Notes: generated by a model not told the origin, from the letters alone. Positions 17,308 through 24,914 are shown, counted from the first letter of the stretch. The stretch is 38,286 nucleotides of DNA from Firm-04 sp045600205 (GCA_045600205.1 JAZRXM010000036.1:1-38286); one strand, 5' to 3'. Numbers and translations are program-made.

Positions 17308-18126
17308 CTACGTAATATTCGAGTATCCTTGCAGAAAATGTGTCCGCAATTTTTCTTCAATATCCGCAACGGATAGAAAGCCTTTTGCCGCCGGATAATC
17401 TGCCTGATTCCAGCGGTGTGTCCCGCCGAATTGTGCATCGCTCAACATAAAATACGAATATGCGATGGTTTCGTCGGTATCATCCCATGTCACATCCACA
17501 TGATGCCATTGCCCGTCAATTTGCACCAGATTCCAAAGATGTGGCTGCATATCGGGCAAAGCGTATCCACTGACCAAATGATACGGAATGTCCGCTGCCT
17601 CCAGCAGCATCGCATATGCCTCCGCATAGCCCTCACAGACCGCCATTCCTGTTGACAATGCACCATAGCCCCAACGACTTTGCGGCTTTGCCAAGACATC
17701 ATACGTGCAGCGGTTGCAGAGTGTATCATGCAGCAGCAAAGCACGTTCCCCATCCGTGAGGTCTTCACACAAAACAGACGCCGCAATCTCCTCTGCCAGA
17801 CGCCGCGTCTCCTGCTTCACCTGCCCGATGTCCCTGCCAAAGTCCTCCGCATAGGTAAAATCCCAGTGCAAAACCGTTTGCTGTTTACACCACGCATATT
17901 TTGTCATCAATGTCCGCGCATAGACATTCGTGCGGCAAAGCTCTGTGATCTCCCCGACAGCACCTTTTTCCGCCGGAAGTTCCAAGGCGGCTTTTCCGAG
18001 GGTCAGCGCGGAAACCAGATCGTTTGGATTTGGTAACCGCGTTTCACTCTGTACTTTTCCGCTGCATCCCGTCATAATACAGAATACAAGCACAATCGAT
18101 AATATCATCAATAAATTCTGTTTCAA
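17308..18126 (-). CDS. Transglutaminase-like lipoprotein
   Basis: A predicted surface lipoprotein of 272 residues. The N-terminus has Lys, a hydrophobic stretch and the lipobox MTGC with Cys21 as lipidation site. Residues ~110-245 form a transglutaminase-like domain: Cys in AVCEGYAEAY, His in QPHLWNLVQI and Asp in HHVDVTWDD make a plausible C-H-D triad. In this fold the activity may be peptidase-like or cross-linking; the substrate is unknown. Start is TTG at 18126 with GGAGG five bases upstream; an in-frame ATG six codons later is less well placed. It is transcribed divergently from a Spo0A C-terminal domain protein, and 0A-box-like repeats overlap its candidate -35 region. Confidence 0.85.
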   Translation of the reverse strand: MKQNLLMILSIVLVFCIMTGCSGKVQSETRLPNPNDLVSALTLGKAALELPAEKGAVGEITELCRTNVYARTLMTKYAWCKQQTVLHWDFTYAEDFGRDIGQVKQETRRLAEEIAASVLCEDLTDGERALLLHDTLCNRCTYDVLAKPQSRWGYGALSTGMAVCEGYAEAYAMLLEAADIPYHLVSGYALPDMQPHLWNLVQIDGQWHHVDVTWDDTDETIAYSYFMLSDAQFGGTHRWNQADYPAAKGFLSVADIEEKLRTHFLQGYSNIT

Positions 18127-18180
18127 ACGGTGCCTCCGTATTCAGCAACTATGCTAAATTACCGTTTGCAATTCTCTGCA

Positions 18181-18208
18181 ATATTAGCCAATGTTTGTGC
18201 TTTCGACA
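18181..18208 (-). promoter_or_regulatory. Candidate activator-dependent promoter of the lipoprotein gene
   Basis: On the minus strand, TAATAT (18186-18181) is a fair -10, but there is no -35 consensus. Instead TGTCGA (18208-18203), part of a perfect 0A box, sits at 16-bp spacing. This is the arrangement of SigA promoters activated by Spo0A. The predicted transcript start is about 48 nt before the TTG codon. Confidence 0.45.
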
Positions 18209-18248
18209 TAATTCGACGTTTTTCGACGTATTTTCATGCGATTCAACA
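18202..18248. promoter_or_regulatory. Phased 0A-box-like repeats (putative Spo0A-C binding sites)
   Basis: TTCGAC occurs three times at exactly 10-bp spacing (18202-18207, 18212-18217, 18222-18227), and a degenerate TTCAACA is in the same phase at 18242. The first is TTCGACA, the reverse complement of the Bacillus 0A box TGTCGAA; the next two are TTCGACG. One helical turn per repeat puts all on one DNA face. Confidence 0.6.
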
Positions 18249-18378
18249 ATTCATAGAAGATTCTTTTTCCGCCTTTTTCCGATTATTCCAAATATTGGCT
18301 ATACGCCTTGACAAATCCTGTTTTTTCATGTAGGCTTGTAGTATATACTATAGAAAAAGGTACAAAGAGGTTATTGGA

Positions 18379-18837
18379 ATGTTTTATCAGGAGCAAGAAA
18401 AAACGGTATTGCTGAATCTTCTTTCCCGTATTCTTCCGCATCACAATTCCAGAGAGTTTCGTGAGCAGCTTGTGGCACAATCATCGGAATCCCTGCGCCA
18501 AATTGCCCGCAACAATCTGGAACGGGTCGCCAGCATCCAACTGATGGATCTGGGCGTGCAGCCCCACATGATGGGCTATGCCTACTGCCGCAGTGCGATT
18601 TGTCAGGTGCTCAGTAATCCTGTACACCAGGGAAAACGCGCCCCTGCCTGCTACGGAACAATCGCTACAGAATTCAACAAAACCGCAGAGTCTGTGGAAC
18701 GTGCAATGCGACTTGCGATCCACAATGCATGGGAACATTATCCGCATATGAAAAGCATGCTGCAATTTCAGTATTGCCCAACCAATCTGGAATTCATTGC
18801 CAAAGTCGCAGAGCTGATTCGGGTGCAATATCTCTGA
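18379..18837 (+). CDS. Stand-alone Spo0A C-terminal DNA-binding domain protein
   Basis: A protein of 152 residues whose part from about 55 on matches the effector domain of the sporulation master regulator Spo0A. Compared from memory with Bacillus Spo0A, the segments LGVQPHMMGYAYCRSAI, the recognition-helix region TAESVERAMRLAIHNAW and the closing TNLEFIAKVAELIRV align well. The Glu and Arg residues of VERAMR that contact the 0A box are kept, while the neighbouring His is Leu. The first ~50 residues are a charged helical stretch, far too short for a receiver domain, so there is no phosphorylation site. ATG at 18379 is preceded by AGAGG. A TTGACA at 18308 has no good -10 at normal distance, so its promoter is unclear. 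Confidence 0.82.
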   Translation: MFYQEQEKTVLLNLLSRILPHHNSREFREQLVAQSSESLRQIARNNLERVASIQLMDLGVQPHMMGYAYCRSAICQVLSNPVHQGKRAPACYGTIATEFNKTAESVERAMRLAIHNAWEHYPHMKSMLQFQYCPTNLEFIAKVAELIRVQYL

Positions 18838-18842
18838 ACAGC

Positions 18843-18881
18843 AAAACCGCCGCCTGTACAGTATACAGACGGCGGCTTTTG
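18843..18881. terminator. Bidirectional terminator between the Spo0A-C gene and clpB
   Basis: CCGCCG (18847-18852) and CTGTA (18854-18858) pair with TACAG (18864-18868) and CGGCGG (18870-18875) around a C/A mismatch. TTTT follows on the plus side and AAAA precedes it, so both convergent genes are served. Confidence 0.85.
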
Positions 18882-18882
18882 T

Positions 18883-21480
18883 TTATGCCTCACAAGTAAA
18901 TTGTTCGTTCTGAAAATCAATTGTCAGTGTCGTACCATTCGGAATCGGCTTGGAAAGCAGCAGTTTTGCAAGCATCGTTTCGATTTTGCGCTGAATCAGA
19001 CGCTTCAGGGGTCTTGCACCAAAGCTCGGATCGTAACCCTGCTCAATGATCGCATTTTTCGCGGCAGGGGTCAGATCCAGCGTGAACTGTCTGTCCGCGA
19101 GTCGTTTTTGCAGATTTGCAATCAGCAGATCGACAATTTTGCCGATTTCCGCCTTGGTCAGCGGCTTATAGCATACAATCTCATCCAGACGGTTCAGGAA
19201 TTCCGGACGAAAACGTTTCCGCAACAGAGTATGCGTCTGCTCCACGGCTTCATCGGAAATCGTACCGTCAGGCTGAATGCCCTCCAACAGATAATCTGCG
19301 CCGAGATTGGAGGTCATAATCAGAATCGTGTTCTTGAAATCAACGGTTCTGCCCTGCGAATCAGTGATTCTGCCGTCATCGAGTACTTGCAGCAGAAGGT
19401 TGAATACCTCAGGATGCGCTTTCTCGATTTCATCGAGCAGCACCACACAGTATGGTCTGCGGCGAACAGCTTCCGTCAGCTGACCGCCCTCCTCGTATCC
19501 GACATATCCGGGAGGCGCTCCAATCAGGCGGCTGACCGAGAATTTCTCCATATACTCACTCATGTCAATCCGCACGATGTTCTTCTCGTCATCAAACAGA
19601 GCCTCTGCCAGAGCCTTTGCAAGTTCCGTTTTGCCGACACCCGTCGGACCGAGGAACAGGAACGAACCGATCGGGCGATTGGGATCCTGAATGCCCGCAC
19701 GGGAACGCAGAATTGCCTCGCTGACCTTTTCGACTGCTTCATCCTGACCAATCACGCGCTGATGCAGCGTATCGTCCAGATGCAGCAGTTTTTCACGGTC
19801 GCCCTCCATCAGTTTCGCAACGGGAATCCCCGTCCAGCGACAGACGATTCGTGCAATCTCATCATCGGTCACGCAATCTCGCAACAGACGATTGGGATGA
19901 TCCTCCTGTGCCAGTTTTTCCATTTCTGCGATTTGCTTCTGAAGTTCAGGCAATTTGCCGTATTTCAATTCCGCAGCTTTGTTCAGATCATAGTCGCGCT
20001 CGGCAATCTCGATCTCTGCGCCAAGTTGTTCGAGTTCCGCGCGCAGTTCCTGCACTTTGCTGATACCGCCCTTTTCGTTTTCCCACTGGACTTTCATCTG
20101 TGCAAAACGTTCATTCTGCTCGGCAAGTTCCTTTTGCAGCTCCGCCAGATGCGATCGGGAAACCGCATCGTCCTCCTTTTTGAGGGCTGCTTCCTCAATT
20201 TGCAGCTGCATGATTTTACGAGAGATTTCGTCCATTTCGGTCGGCATAGAGTCCATTTCGGTACGGATGACCGCACAGGCTTCATCCACCAGATCAATCG
20301 CCTTATCGGGCAGGAAACGGTCGGTGATATAGCGGTTTGAGAGGGTCGCAGCGGCAATCAGTGCCGTATCGTGGATTTTGACGCCGTGGAACACCTCATA
20401 ACGCTCTTTGAGTCCGCGCAGAATGGAAATGGTATCTTCCACGGTCGGCTCATCGACCTGCACCGGCTGGAAACGACGTTCCAAAGCGGCATCTTTTTCA
20501 ATGTACTTGCGGTATTCGTCCAGAGTCGTTGCGCCGATGCAGTGCAGCTCGCCGCGTGCAAGCATCGGTTTCAGCAGATTTCCTGCGTCCATTGCACCGT
20601 CTGTTTTGCCTGCTCCGACGATCGTGTGCAGCTCGTCGATAAAGAGCAGAATTTTGCCCTCAGAACTTTTGACCTCCTGCAAGACCGCTTTCAGACGTTC
20701 CTCAAACTCGCCGCGATATTTCGCACCTGCGACCAATGCGCCCAGATCCAGCGAAAATACCGTGCGGTCACGGATGCTTTCAGGCACATCGCCCCTTGCA
20801 ATACGCAGTGCCAAACCCTCCGCAATTGCGGTTTTACCGACACCCGGCTCACCGATCAGCACAGGATTGTTCTTGGTTTTACGGGAAAGAATGCGAATCA
20901 CGTTGCGGATTTCCGCATCTCTGCCGATTACAGGATCCAGCTGATGCTTTCTGGCGTGCTCAGTCAGATCGGAGCCGTACTTTTTCAGCACATCGTAAGT
21001 ATCCTCAGGCGATTGCGTGGTCACACGCGCATTGCCGCGGATCTCTTTCAGCGCATTCAGGACAGCCTCCTGTTTCACCTGAAACTGTGCAAATATTTCT
21101 TTCAGTGTACGTTCATTGGAAGCAAGCATGCCCAGCAGAAAATGCTCTGCCGATACATACTCATCCTGCATTTTCTGGGCGATCTGTTCCGCATTGGAGT
21201 ATACTTTCTCCATGTCAGCGGAAATATACGAAGCATCCTGACGGTATCCGCTGCCTGAAATATGCGGAAGCGCTGCGACCTTTTGCAGTGCAGCCTTTGC
21301 CATCGCCTTGTCATCCACACCGATGCGCTGCATCAGCTGCGGAATCAGACCATCCGGCTGCTGCAAAAACGCCGTCAACAGATGAATCGGCTCCACTGCG
21401 CTGTTCTGATACTCTCTGCAAAGCGACTGCGCACTCTGCATCGCATCAATGGATTTCTGTGTCATACGGTTTCCATTCAT
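18883..21480 (-). CDS. clpB: ATP-dependent disaggregase ClpB
   Basis: A hexameric AAA+ chaperone that, with DnaK, extracts proteins from aggregates. From the chosen ATG it has 865 residues, as usual. The N-terminal Clp repeat domain (~1-145) is followed by NBD1 with Walker A GEPGVGKT near 205, a coiled-coil middle domain (~400-530, rich in Lys, Glu and Leu) that separates ClpB from ClpA/ClpC, NBD2 with GPTGVGKTE near 605, and the small C-terminal domain. There is no ClpP-binding IGF/L loop that I recognise. I start it at ATG 21480, nine bases after AAAGGAG, rather than at TTG 21489. It lies 39 bp behind an RHH gene and probably shares its transcript. I see neither a CIRCE element nor CtsR heptads upstream. 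Confidence 0.96.
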   Translation of the reverse strand: MNGNRMTQKSIDAMQSAQSLCREYQNSAVEPIHLLTAFLQQPDGLIPQLMQRIGVDDKAMAKAALQKVAALPHISGSGYRQDASYISADMEKVYSNAEQIAQKMQDEYVSAEHFLLGMLASNERTLKEIFAQFQVKQEAVLNALKEIRGNARVTTQSPEDTYDVLKKYGSDLTEHARKHQLDPVIGRDAEIRNVIRILSRKTKNNPVLIGEPGVGKTAIAEGLALRIARGDVPESIRDRTVFSLDLGALVAGAKYRGEFEERLKAVLQEVKSSEGKILLFIDELHTIVGAGKTDGAMDAGNLLKPMLARGELHCIGATTLDEYRKYIEKDAALERRFQPVQVDEPTVEDTISILRGLKERYEVFHGVKIHDTALIAAATLSNRYITDRFLPDKAIDLVDEACAVIRTEMDSMPTEMDEISRKIMQLQIEEAALKKEDDAVSRSHLAELQKELAEQNERFAQMKVQWENEKGGISKVQELRAELEQLGAEIEIAERDYDLNKAAELKYGKLPELQKQIAEMEKLAQEDHPNRLLRDCVTDDEIARIVCRWTGIPVAKLMEGDREKLLHLDDTLHQRVIGQDEAVEKVSEAILRSRAGIQDPNRPIGSFLFLGPTGVGKTELAKALAEALFDDEKNIVRIDMSEYMEKFSVSRLIGAPPGYVGYEEGGQLTEAVRRRPYCVVLLDEIEKAHPEVFNLLLQVLDDGRITDSQGRTVDFKNTILIMTSNLGADYLLEGIQPDGTISDEAVEQTHTLLRKRFRPEFLNRLDEIVCYKPLTKAEIGKIVDLLIANLQKRLADRQFTLDLTPAAKNAIIEQGYDPSFGARPLKRLIQRKIETMLAKLLLSKPIPNGTTLTIDFQNEQFTCEA

Positions 21481-21519
21481 ATCAAACAACTCCTTTTTCG
21501 GTGTATTCGTCTGAGTCTA

Positions 21520-22140
21520 TTATGCAAAAAATTGATTCTTGACCAGCATTGCCGCCCGTTTCGTATCAGGCAGCGCGGAAAAATATAGTTTGAGAGCTTC
21601 ATCCACACGCTTGATATAGCTGCTGATCGCCTCGCCTGCTTTCTGCGTATCACCGGCAAGTTCCGGACGCATCAGGAATGCCCTTGTCCACACGCCGTCT
21701 TCCAGACGCACATCATCCGCGCCGCAAAAACCGCTTGCAAGCTCCAGTTTTGACCACAACGCGAAAAATGCGTTGGCATCCTGCAAAAGTGCGCTGCTTT
21801 GTGTACGGAACGATGCCTGCAAAACGCCGAGTGCCCGCTCCGGCTCCCGCGAAAGTTCCACACGATACCGAATCGTCGGCTTGTATCGGTAACGCAGCGG
21901 ACTGCGAATGGTCAGCAAGCCGTCCGATGCCTGTTCCTGCAACTGATATAATCCTGTCATCTGCGCGGAGAGCGTCTGTAAAATTTCCGCCATGCGACGC
22001 TCAGGTGTCACGTAGCCGACTGCCTCCGCAAGAATCTGGTTGATCAGGTTGGAACGGCTGGTTCCGCGCTGATACGCCATTCTGTCCACGGCTTCGACCA
22101 CATCTTCGGATAGCACCAGACTGTATACTGCCTTGTTCAT
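21520..22140 (-). CDS. Ribbon-helix-helix (CopG/MetJ-type) protein, likely regulator
   Basis: A protein of 206 residues. Residues ~3-42 look like a ribbon-helix-helix DNA-binding domain: a short strand (AVYSLVLSED), then a helix, then the turn RGTSRSNLINQILAEAVG. The remaining ~160 residues are mostly helical, with YRYKPTIRYRVEL as a strand, and match no domain I know; they may sense a signal or a partner. I start it at ATG 22140, preceded by AAAGGATG, rather than at a codon 45 bp upstream that overlaps the -10 element. It is the first gene before clpB, behind a consensus promoter with an inverted repeat just downstream. A role as repressor of its own operon, including clpB, is an inference. 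Confidence 0.7.
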   Translation of the reverse strand: MNKAVYSLVLSEDVVEAVDRMAYQRGTSRSNLINQILAEAVGYVTPERRMAEILQTLSAQMTGLYQLQEQASDGLLTIRSPLRYRYKPTIRYRVELSREPERALGVLQASFRTQSSALLQDANAFFALWSKLELASGFCGADDVRLEDGVWTRAFLMRPELAGDTQKAGEAISSYIKRVDEALKLYFSALPDTKRAAMLVKNQFFA

Positions 22141-22164
22141 ACTGTTCACATCCTTTGTATAATT

Positions 22165-22185
22165 ATGTTCTCGTCTTGATAACAT
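22165..22185. promoter_or_regulatory. Inverted repeat over the transcript start of the RHH-clpB operon (putative operator)
   Basis: The 21-bp element reads ATGTT.TC.....GA.AACAT on the plus strand and touches the -10 box of the minus-strand promoter. Its position would block RNA polymerase; it is a candidate site for the RHH protein. Confidence 0.45.
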
Positions 22186-22211
22186 TATAGCACGATTATG
22201 AAATTTGTCAA
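22184..22211 (-). promoter_or_regulatory. Consensus promoter of the RHH-clpB operon
   Basis: On the minus strand, TTGACA (22211-22206), a 16-bp spacer and TATAAT (22189-22184), both perfect. Confidence 0.88.
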
Positions 22212-22249
22212 GCGGATTATATAACTTTTCACACAGATTTCACTTTTTG

Positions 22250-22278
22250 TTGACGCGACAGTTTTTTTATGTTATACT
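22250..22278 (+). promoter_or_regulatory. Promoter of the alaX-type gene
   Basis: TTGACG at 22250-22255, a 17-bp spacer and TATACT at 22273-22278, divergent from the RHH-clpB promoter. Confidence 0.8.
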
Positions 22279-22339
22279 ATATTTCAGAAACGACCGTTGT
22301 GCCGCTTCGTGCGATTTCAGACGAAACGGAGTGTATCCA

Positions 22340-23512
22340 ATGCTTACCGAAAAAATCTACGAAAACAACAGCTATATCCGTGATTTTACCGCTACAGTCC
22401 TCAGATGTTTCCCGCTGAAAAACAAGAAAAAACGTGAGGACGGCGCAGAATACGGCGTCATCCTGAATCAGACCGCTTTTTTCCCCGAAGGCGGTGGTCA
22501 GACTGCCGATACGGGCAATCTCGGAAACGCGGTCGTCCTGGACGTACAGGAAACAGACGGCGAAATTGTCCACTATCTGGATGTTCCTCTCCCCGAAGGC
22601 ATCGAAGTGACAGGTGTGCTGGACTGGGAAAAACGCTTCCGCAAAATGCAGAATCACACCGGCGAGCATCTGATCTCAGGCATTGTTCACCAGCAGTTTG
22701 GATATAATAATGTCGGATTTCACCTTGGCAGCGACGGTGTCACCGTGGATTTTGACGGCGTACTTTCCCGCGCAGAACTTGCCTTTGTCGAATATATCGC
22801 AAACCGTGTGGTCGGAGAGGATAAGGCAGTTACCGTTTCCTATCCGACACCCGAAGAAGCATCCGCGATGGAGTACCGCTCCAAACTGGATCTGATCGAA
22901 AATATCCGTATCGTAACCATTGAGGACTGGGATGTCTGCGCCTGTTGCGCGCCCCATGTCCGTACCACAGGTGCGGTCGGCGGAATCAAGCTGCTGGATT
23001 TCGAAAACTGGAAAGGCGGCGTCCGCATTCATATGCTCTGTGGTCTGGATGCGCTGGACGACTACCAGAAACGCTACGAAAACACACTGCGGATCTCGAA
23101 TCAGCTGTCGGTCAAGCAACTCGAAACGGCTGCGGCAGTCGAGCGGCTGATGAAGCAGATGCAGGCAGAACATGAGGAATCGGGCAGACTGCGCCGCGTT
23201 CTCCTTGACTGCAAGATCGCTGCACTGCAACAAACAGAGGGCAACCTCGTTCTCTTCGAAAATGACCTCGATGCAAACGGTATCCGCAATCTGGTGAATG
23301 CAGGTGTTCCGCTATGCAACGGCATTTGTGCGGCATTCTCAGGCAGCGATGCGGACGGCTACCGCTACGTCATCGGCAGTCAGAACACCCCGCTGCGTGC
23401 ATGGGCAAAGGAGTTCAATGCTGCCATGAATGGTCGCGGCGGCGGCTCCGATATCATGCTGCAAGGTACCGTACAGGCAACACAGGCGCAAATCCGCGAT
23501 TTTCTGAAATAA
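22340..23512 (+). CDS. AlaX-type alanyl-tRNA editing protein with DHHA1 domain
   Basis: A free-standing relative of the editing domain of alanyl-tRNA synthetase, expected to hydrolyse Ser-tRNA(Ala) or Gly-tRNA(Ala). I start it at ATG 22340, after a GGAG site; a longer reading frame to 22205 would run through the promoter. The 390-residue protein has an N-terminal beta-barrel with FFPEGGGQTADTG (~50-65), then the zinc motif HTGEH (106-110) with the matching Cys/His pair in the CACCAPHV segment (~198-205). A coiled-coil linker (~235-290) is followed by a DHHA1 domain ending in the Gly-rich MNGRGGGSDIMLQG. This long form is the usual one in Clostridia. No clear plus-strand terminator follows. 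Confidence 0.92.
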   Translation: MLTEKIYENNSYIRDFTATVLRCFPLKNKKKREDGAEYGVILNQTAFFPEGGGQTADTGNLGNAVVLDVQETDGEIVHYLDVPLPEGIEVTGVLDWEKRFRKMQNHTGEHLISGIVHQQFGYNNVGFHLGSDGVTVDFDGVLSRAELAFVEYIANRVVGEDKAVTVSYPTPEEASAMEYRSKLDLIENIRIVTIEDWDVCACCAPHVRTTGAVGGIKLLDFENWKGGVRIHMLCGLDALDDYQKRYENTLRISNQLSVKQLETAAAVERLMKQMQAEHEESGRLRRVLLDCKIAALQQTEGNLVLFENDLDANGIRNLVNAGVPLCNGICAAFSGSDADGYRYVIGSQNTPLRAWAKEFNAAMNGRGGGSDIMLQGTVQATQAQIRDFLK

Positions 23513-23552
23513 CAAAAAAATGGAGCCGCCGTGCGTGAAACGGCAAGCTCCA
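23513..23552 (-). terminator. Minus-strand terminator behind alaX-type gene
   Basis: Read on the minus strand, TGGAGC (23552-23547) pairs with GCTCCA (23526-23521), with an inner GCCGT/ACGGC stem, followed by seven T (23520-23514). On the plus strand there is no T-run, so it works only for minus-strand transcripts, yet no minus-strand protein gene lies upstream. Confidence 0.6.
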
Positions 23553-23580
23553 AATGATACGAATGGCTTTTCGGATGTAC

Positions 23581-23607
23581 AAAAAAGTGATTGAACACAT
23601 AAATCAC
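23581..23607 (-). terminator. Second minus-strand terminator
   Basis: On the minus strand GTGATT (23607-23602) pairs with AATCAC (23592-23587), with a nine-base loop, followed by six T (23586-23581). Confidence 0.5.
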
Positions 23608-23669
23608 CGCTCAGAGAGCAAGGTTTTCGCTTCCGCGCCTGACTCACATCTGCGTCTGCCTTATCTCTT
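23581..23669 (-). ncRNA. Candidate small RNA in the alaX-corA gap
   Basis: The 306-bp gap 23513-23818 has no convincing protein gene. On the minus strand it holds a possible promoter (23704-23676), a foldable stretch, and two tandem terminators. The predicted RNA is ~89 nt, or ~155 nt with read-through. Its centre can form GAG..AGG/CCT..CTC topped by CGC-GGAA-GCG. The GTCAGG before a GGAA loop recalls SRP RNA, but the required AGCA on the other side is absent, so I do not call it that. No known family fits. Confidence 0.3.
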
Positions 23670-23675
23670 GTACAC

Positions 23676-23704
23676 AGAATATCACATTGCGGCAGGAATT
23701 GCAA
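23676..23704 (-). promoter_or_regulatory. Possible minus-strand promoter for the small RNA
   Basis: On the minus strand, TTGCAA (23704-23699), a 17-bp spacer and TATTCT (23681-23676). Two mismatches in the -35 and one in the -10 make it plausible but not strong. Confidence 0.35.
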
Positions 23705-23818
23705 GCGTTGTTGCAAACTGTAACGATTCTGTGCCGCTTTGAGAACATTTCGTCATTCGGCTGCAACTTTTTACCCGTAAGTTGTGACAAAATCTGATAC
23801 CAACGGGGGTGCTTACCC

Positions 23819-24751
23819 ATGATGCACTTTTTTAAGACCGTCAATGGCAAGCTCTGCGCACTGGAGCAGGCTGAGCCCGGCTGCTGGATTTCCGTCTACG
23901 AGCCGACCAAAGAAGAAATTGACGCACTGACCAATGACTACGGTCTGGACGTCGGATTTGTGCGTTCCTCCCTCGATGAGGAAGAATCTTCCCGTGTGGA
24001 GCGCGAGGACAATCAGACTTTGATCATCGTTGACAGTGCCGTTGCCGAAAAACAGAAGGAAAGCGATACACTGGTTTATTATACCGTACCGCTGGGCATC
24101 ATCAACACCGCAGATTACGTTTTTACAATATCTCTGCGCCGCAACCAGATTCTAGCCGCGATTGCTGACGGCGCAGTACCGAATGTATATACGCAGATGA
24201 AAACCCGCTTCATCCTCCAGATCCTGATGCGGATTTCTGCGGGCTTCGTCACGTATCTGAAACAGATCGACAAGATCTCCTATTCCATGGAGCAGCAGCT
24301 CAGCGGCGCGATGAAAAATCACGAGCTGGTACAGCTCATGGGACTGGAAAAATCCCTGGTCTACTTTTCCACCTCCCTCAAAGCCAACCTCACCACGATC
24401 GAAAAGATCCAGCGTGGACGCGTCGTCAAGCTTTACGAGGAGGACGAGGACCTCATGGACGATGTGACGATCGAGTTCAAGCAGGCAATCGAGATGGCCA
24501 GCATCTATACAGGCATTCTGACCGCCATGATGGATGCGTTCTCCTATGTCATTGCCAACAACCAGAACTCCGTCATGTGGCGTTTGACCATTGTCACCGT
24601 TATCATCGAGATCCCGAACATCATTTTCGGTTTCTACGGCATGAACACTACGACACTGCCGTGGAGAACAAGCTGGGTGTTCCCGTTCCTGATCGCTCTG
24701 GTGCTTTCTATTGTCACCGCGTTGCTCCTGCTTCCGCGCCGAAGATTCTGA
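23819..24751 (+). CDS. CorA-family divalent metal transporter
   Basis: A membrane protein of 310 residues, probably a pentameric Mg2+ (or Co2+/Ni2+) channel. The long cytosolic N-terminal part (~1-245) contains acidic stretches and the long helices that form the funnel. Two membrane helices lie at the end: TM1 (~252-274, WRLTIVTVIIEIPNIIFGF) leads straight into the YGMN motif, the ion-selectivity signature of CorA, and TM2 (~285-305) ends in the basic tail LLPRRRF. Start is ATG 23819 or the next codon, after GGGGGTG. It has a terminator of its own; no clear promoter is seen in the 306 bp upstream. Confidence 0.92.
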   Translation: MMHFFKTVNGKLCALEQAEPGCWISVYEPTKEEIDALTNDYGLDVGFVRSSLDEEESSRVEREDNQTLIIVDSAVAEKQKESDTLVYYTVPLGIINTADYVFTISLRRNQILAAIADGAVPNVYTQMKTRFILQILMRISAGFVTYLKQIDKISYSMEQQLSGAMKNHELVQLMGLEKSLVYFSTSLKANLTTIEKIQRGRVVKLYEEDEDLMDDVTIEFKQAIEMASIYTGILTAMMDAFSYVIANNQNSVMWRLTIVTVIIEIPNIIFGFYGMNTTTLPWRTSWVFPFLIALVLSIVTALLLLPRRRF

Positions 24752-24758
24752 TGCTTAC

Positions 24759-24790
24759 AAACCTGTCCGTTTTTACGGGCAGGTTTTTCT
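24759..24790 (+). terminator. Terminator of the corA-like gene
   Basis: AAACCTG (24759-24765) pairs with CAGGTTT (24780-24786), with inner CCGT/ACGG pairs, followed by T. Confidence 0.8.
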
Positions 24791-24817
24791 TTCCGAGAAC
24801 ATATTTTCAGCGGGTTC

Positions 24818-24846
24818 TTGACATTCTGCAAAGATTATGGTATAGT
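24818..24846 (+). promoter_or_regulatory. Promoter of the AraC/GGDEF regulator gene
   Basis: TTGACA at 24818-24823, a 17-bp spacer and TATAGT at 24841-24846. Confidence 0.85.
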
Positions 24847-24914
24847 TAAACTGTGCAATTGTAATCTGCTTATGATTGATTGTCATTCACTATACAGAAA
24901 TCGGAGGGAAAATG

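Noticed and set aside
18339..18350. Perfect palindrome TAGTATATACTA upstream of the Spo0A-C gene
   Set aside because: Short and AT-only apart from two pairs; it may contain the -10 (TATACT at 18344), but no suitable -35 exists, so no separate regulatory site is claimed.
18901..20340. A 479-codon plus-strand frame antisense to clpB
   Set aside because: The conserved clpB reading lies on the other strand; the product has no signal or domain and no ribosome site.
23581..23669. Signal recognition particle RNA
   Set aside because: GTCAGG and a GGAA loop are present on the 5' side, but the matching AGCA on the 3' side is replaced by AAAA, and the ends do not pair.
23339..23716. Possible 125-codon minus-strand protein in the alaX-corA gap
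   Set aside because: Most of its length is antisense to the alaX-type gene and contains both minus-strand hairpins. An RNA explains the terminators better.
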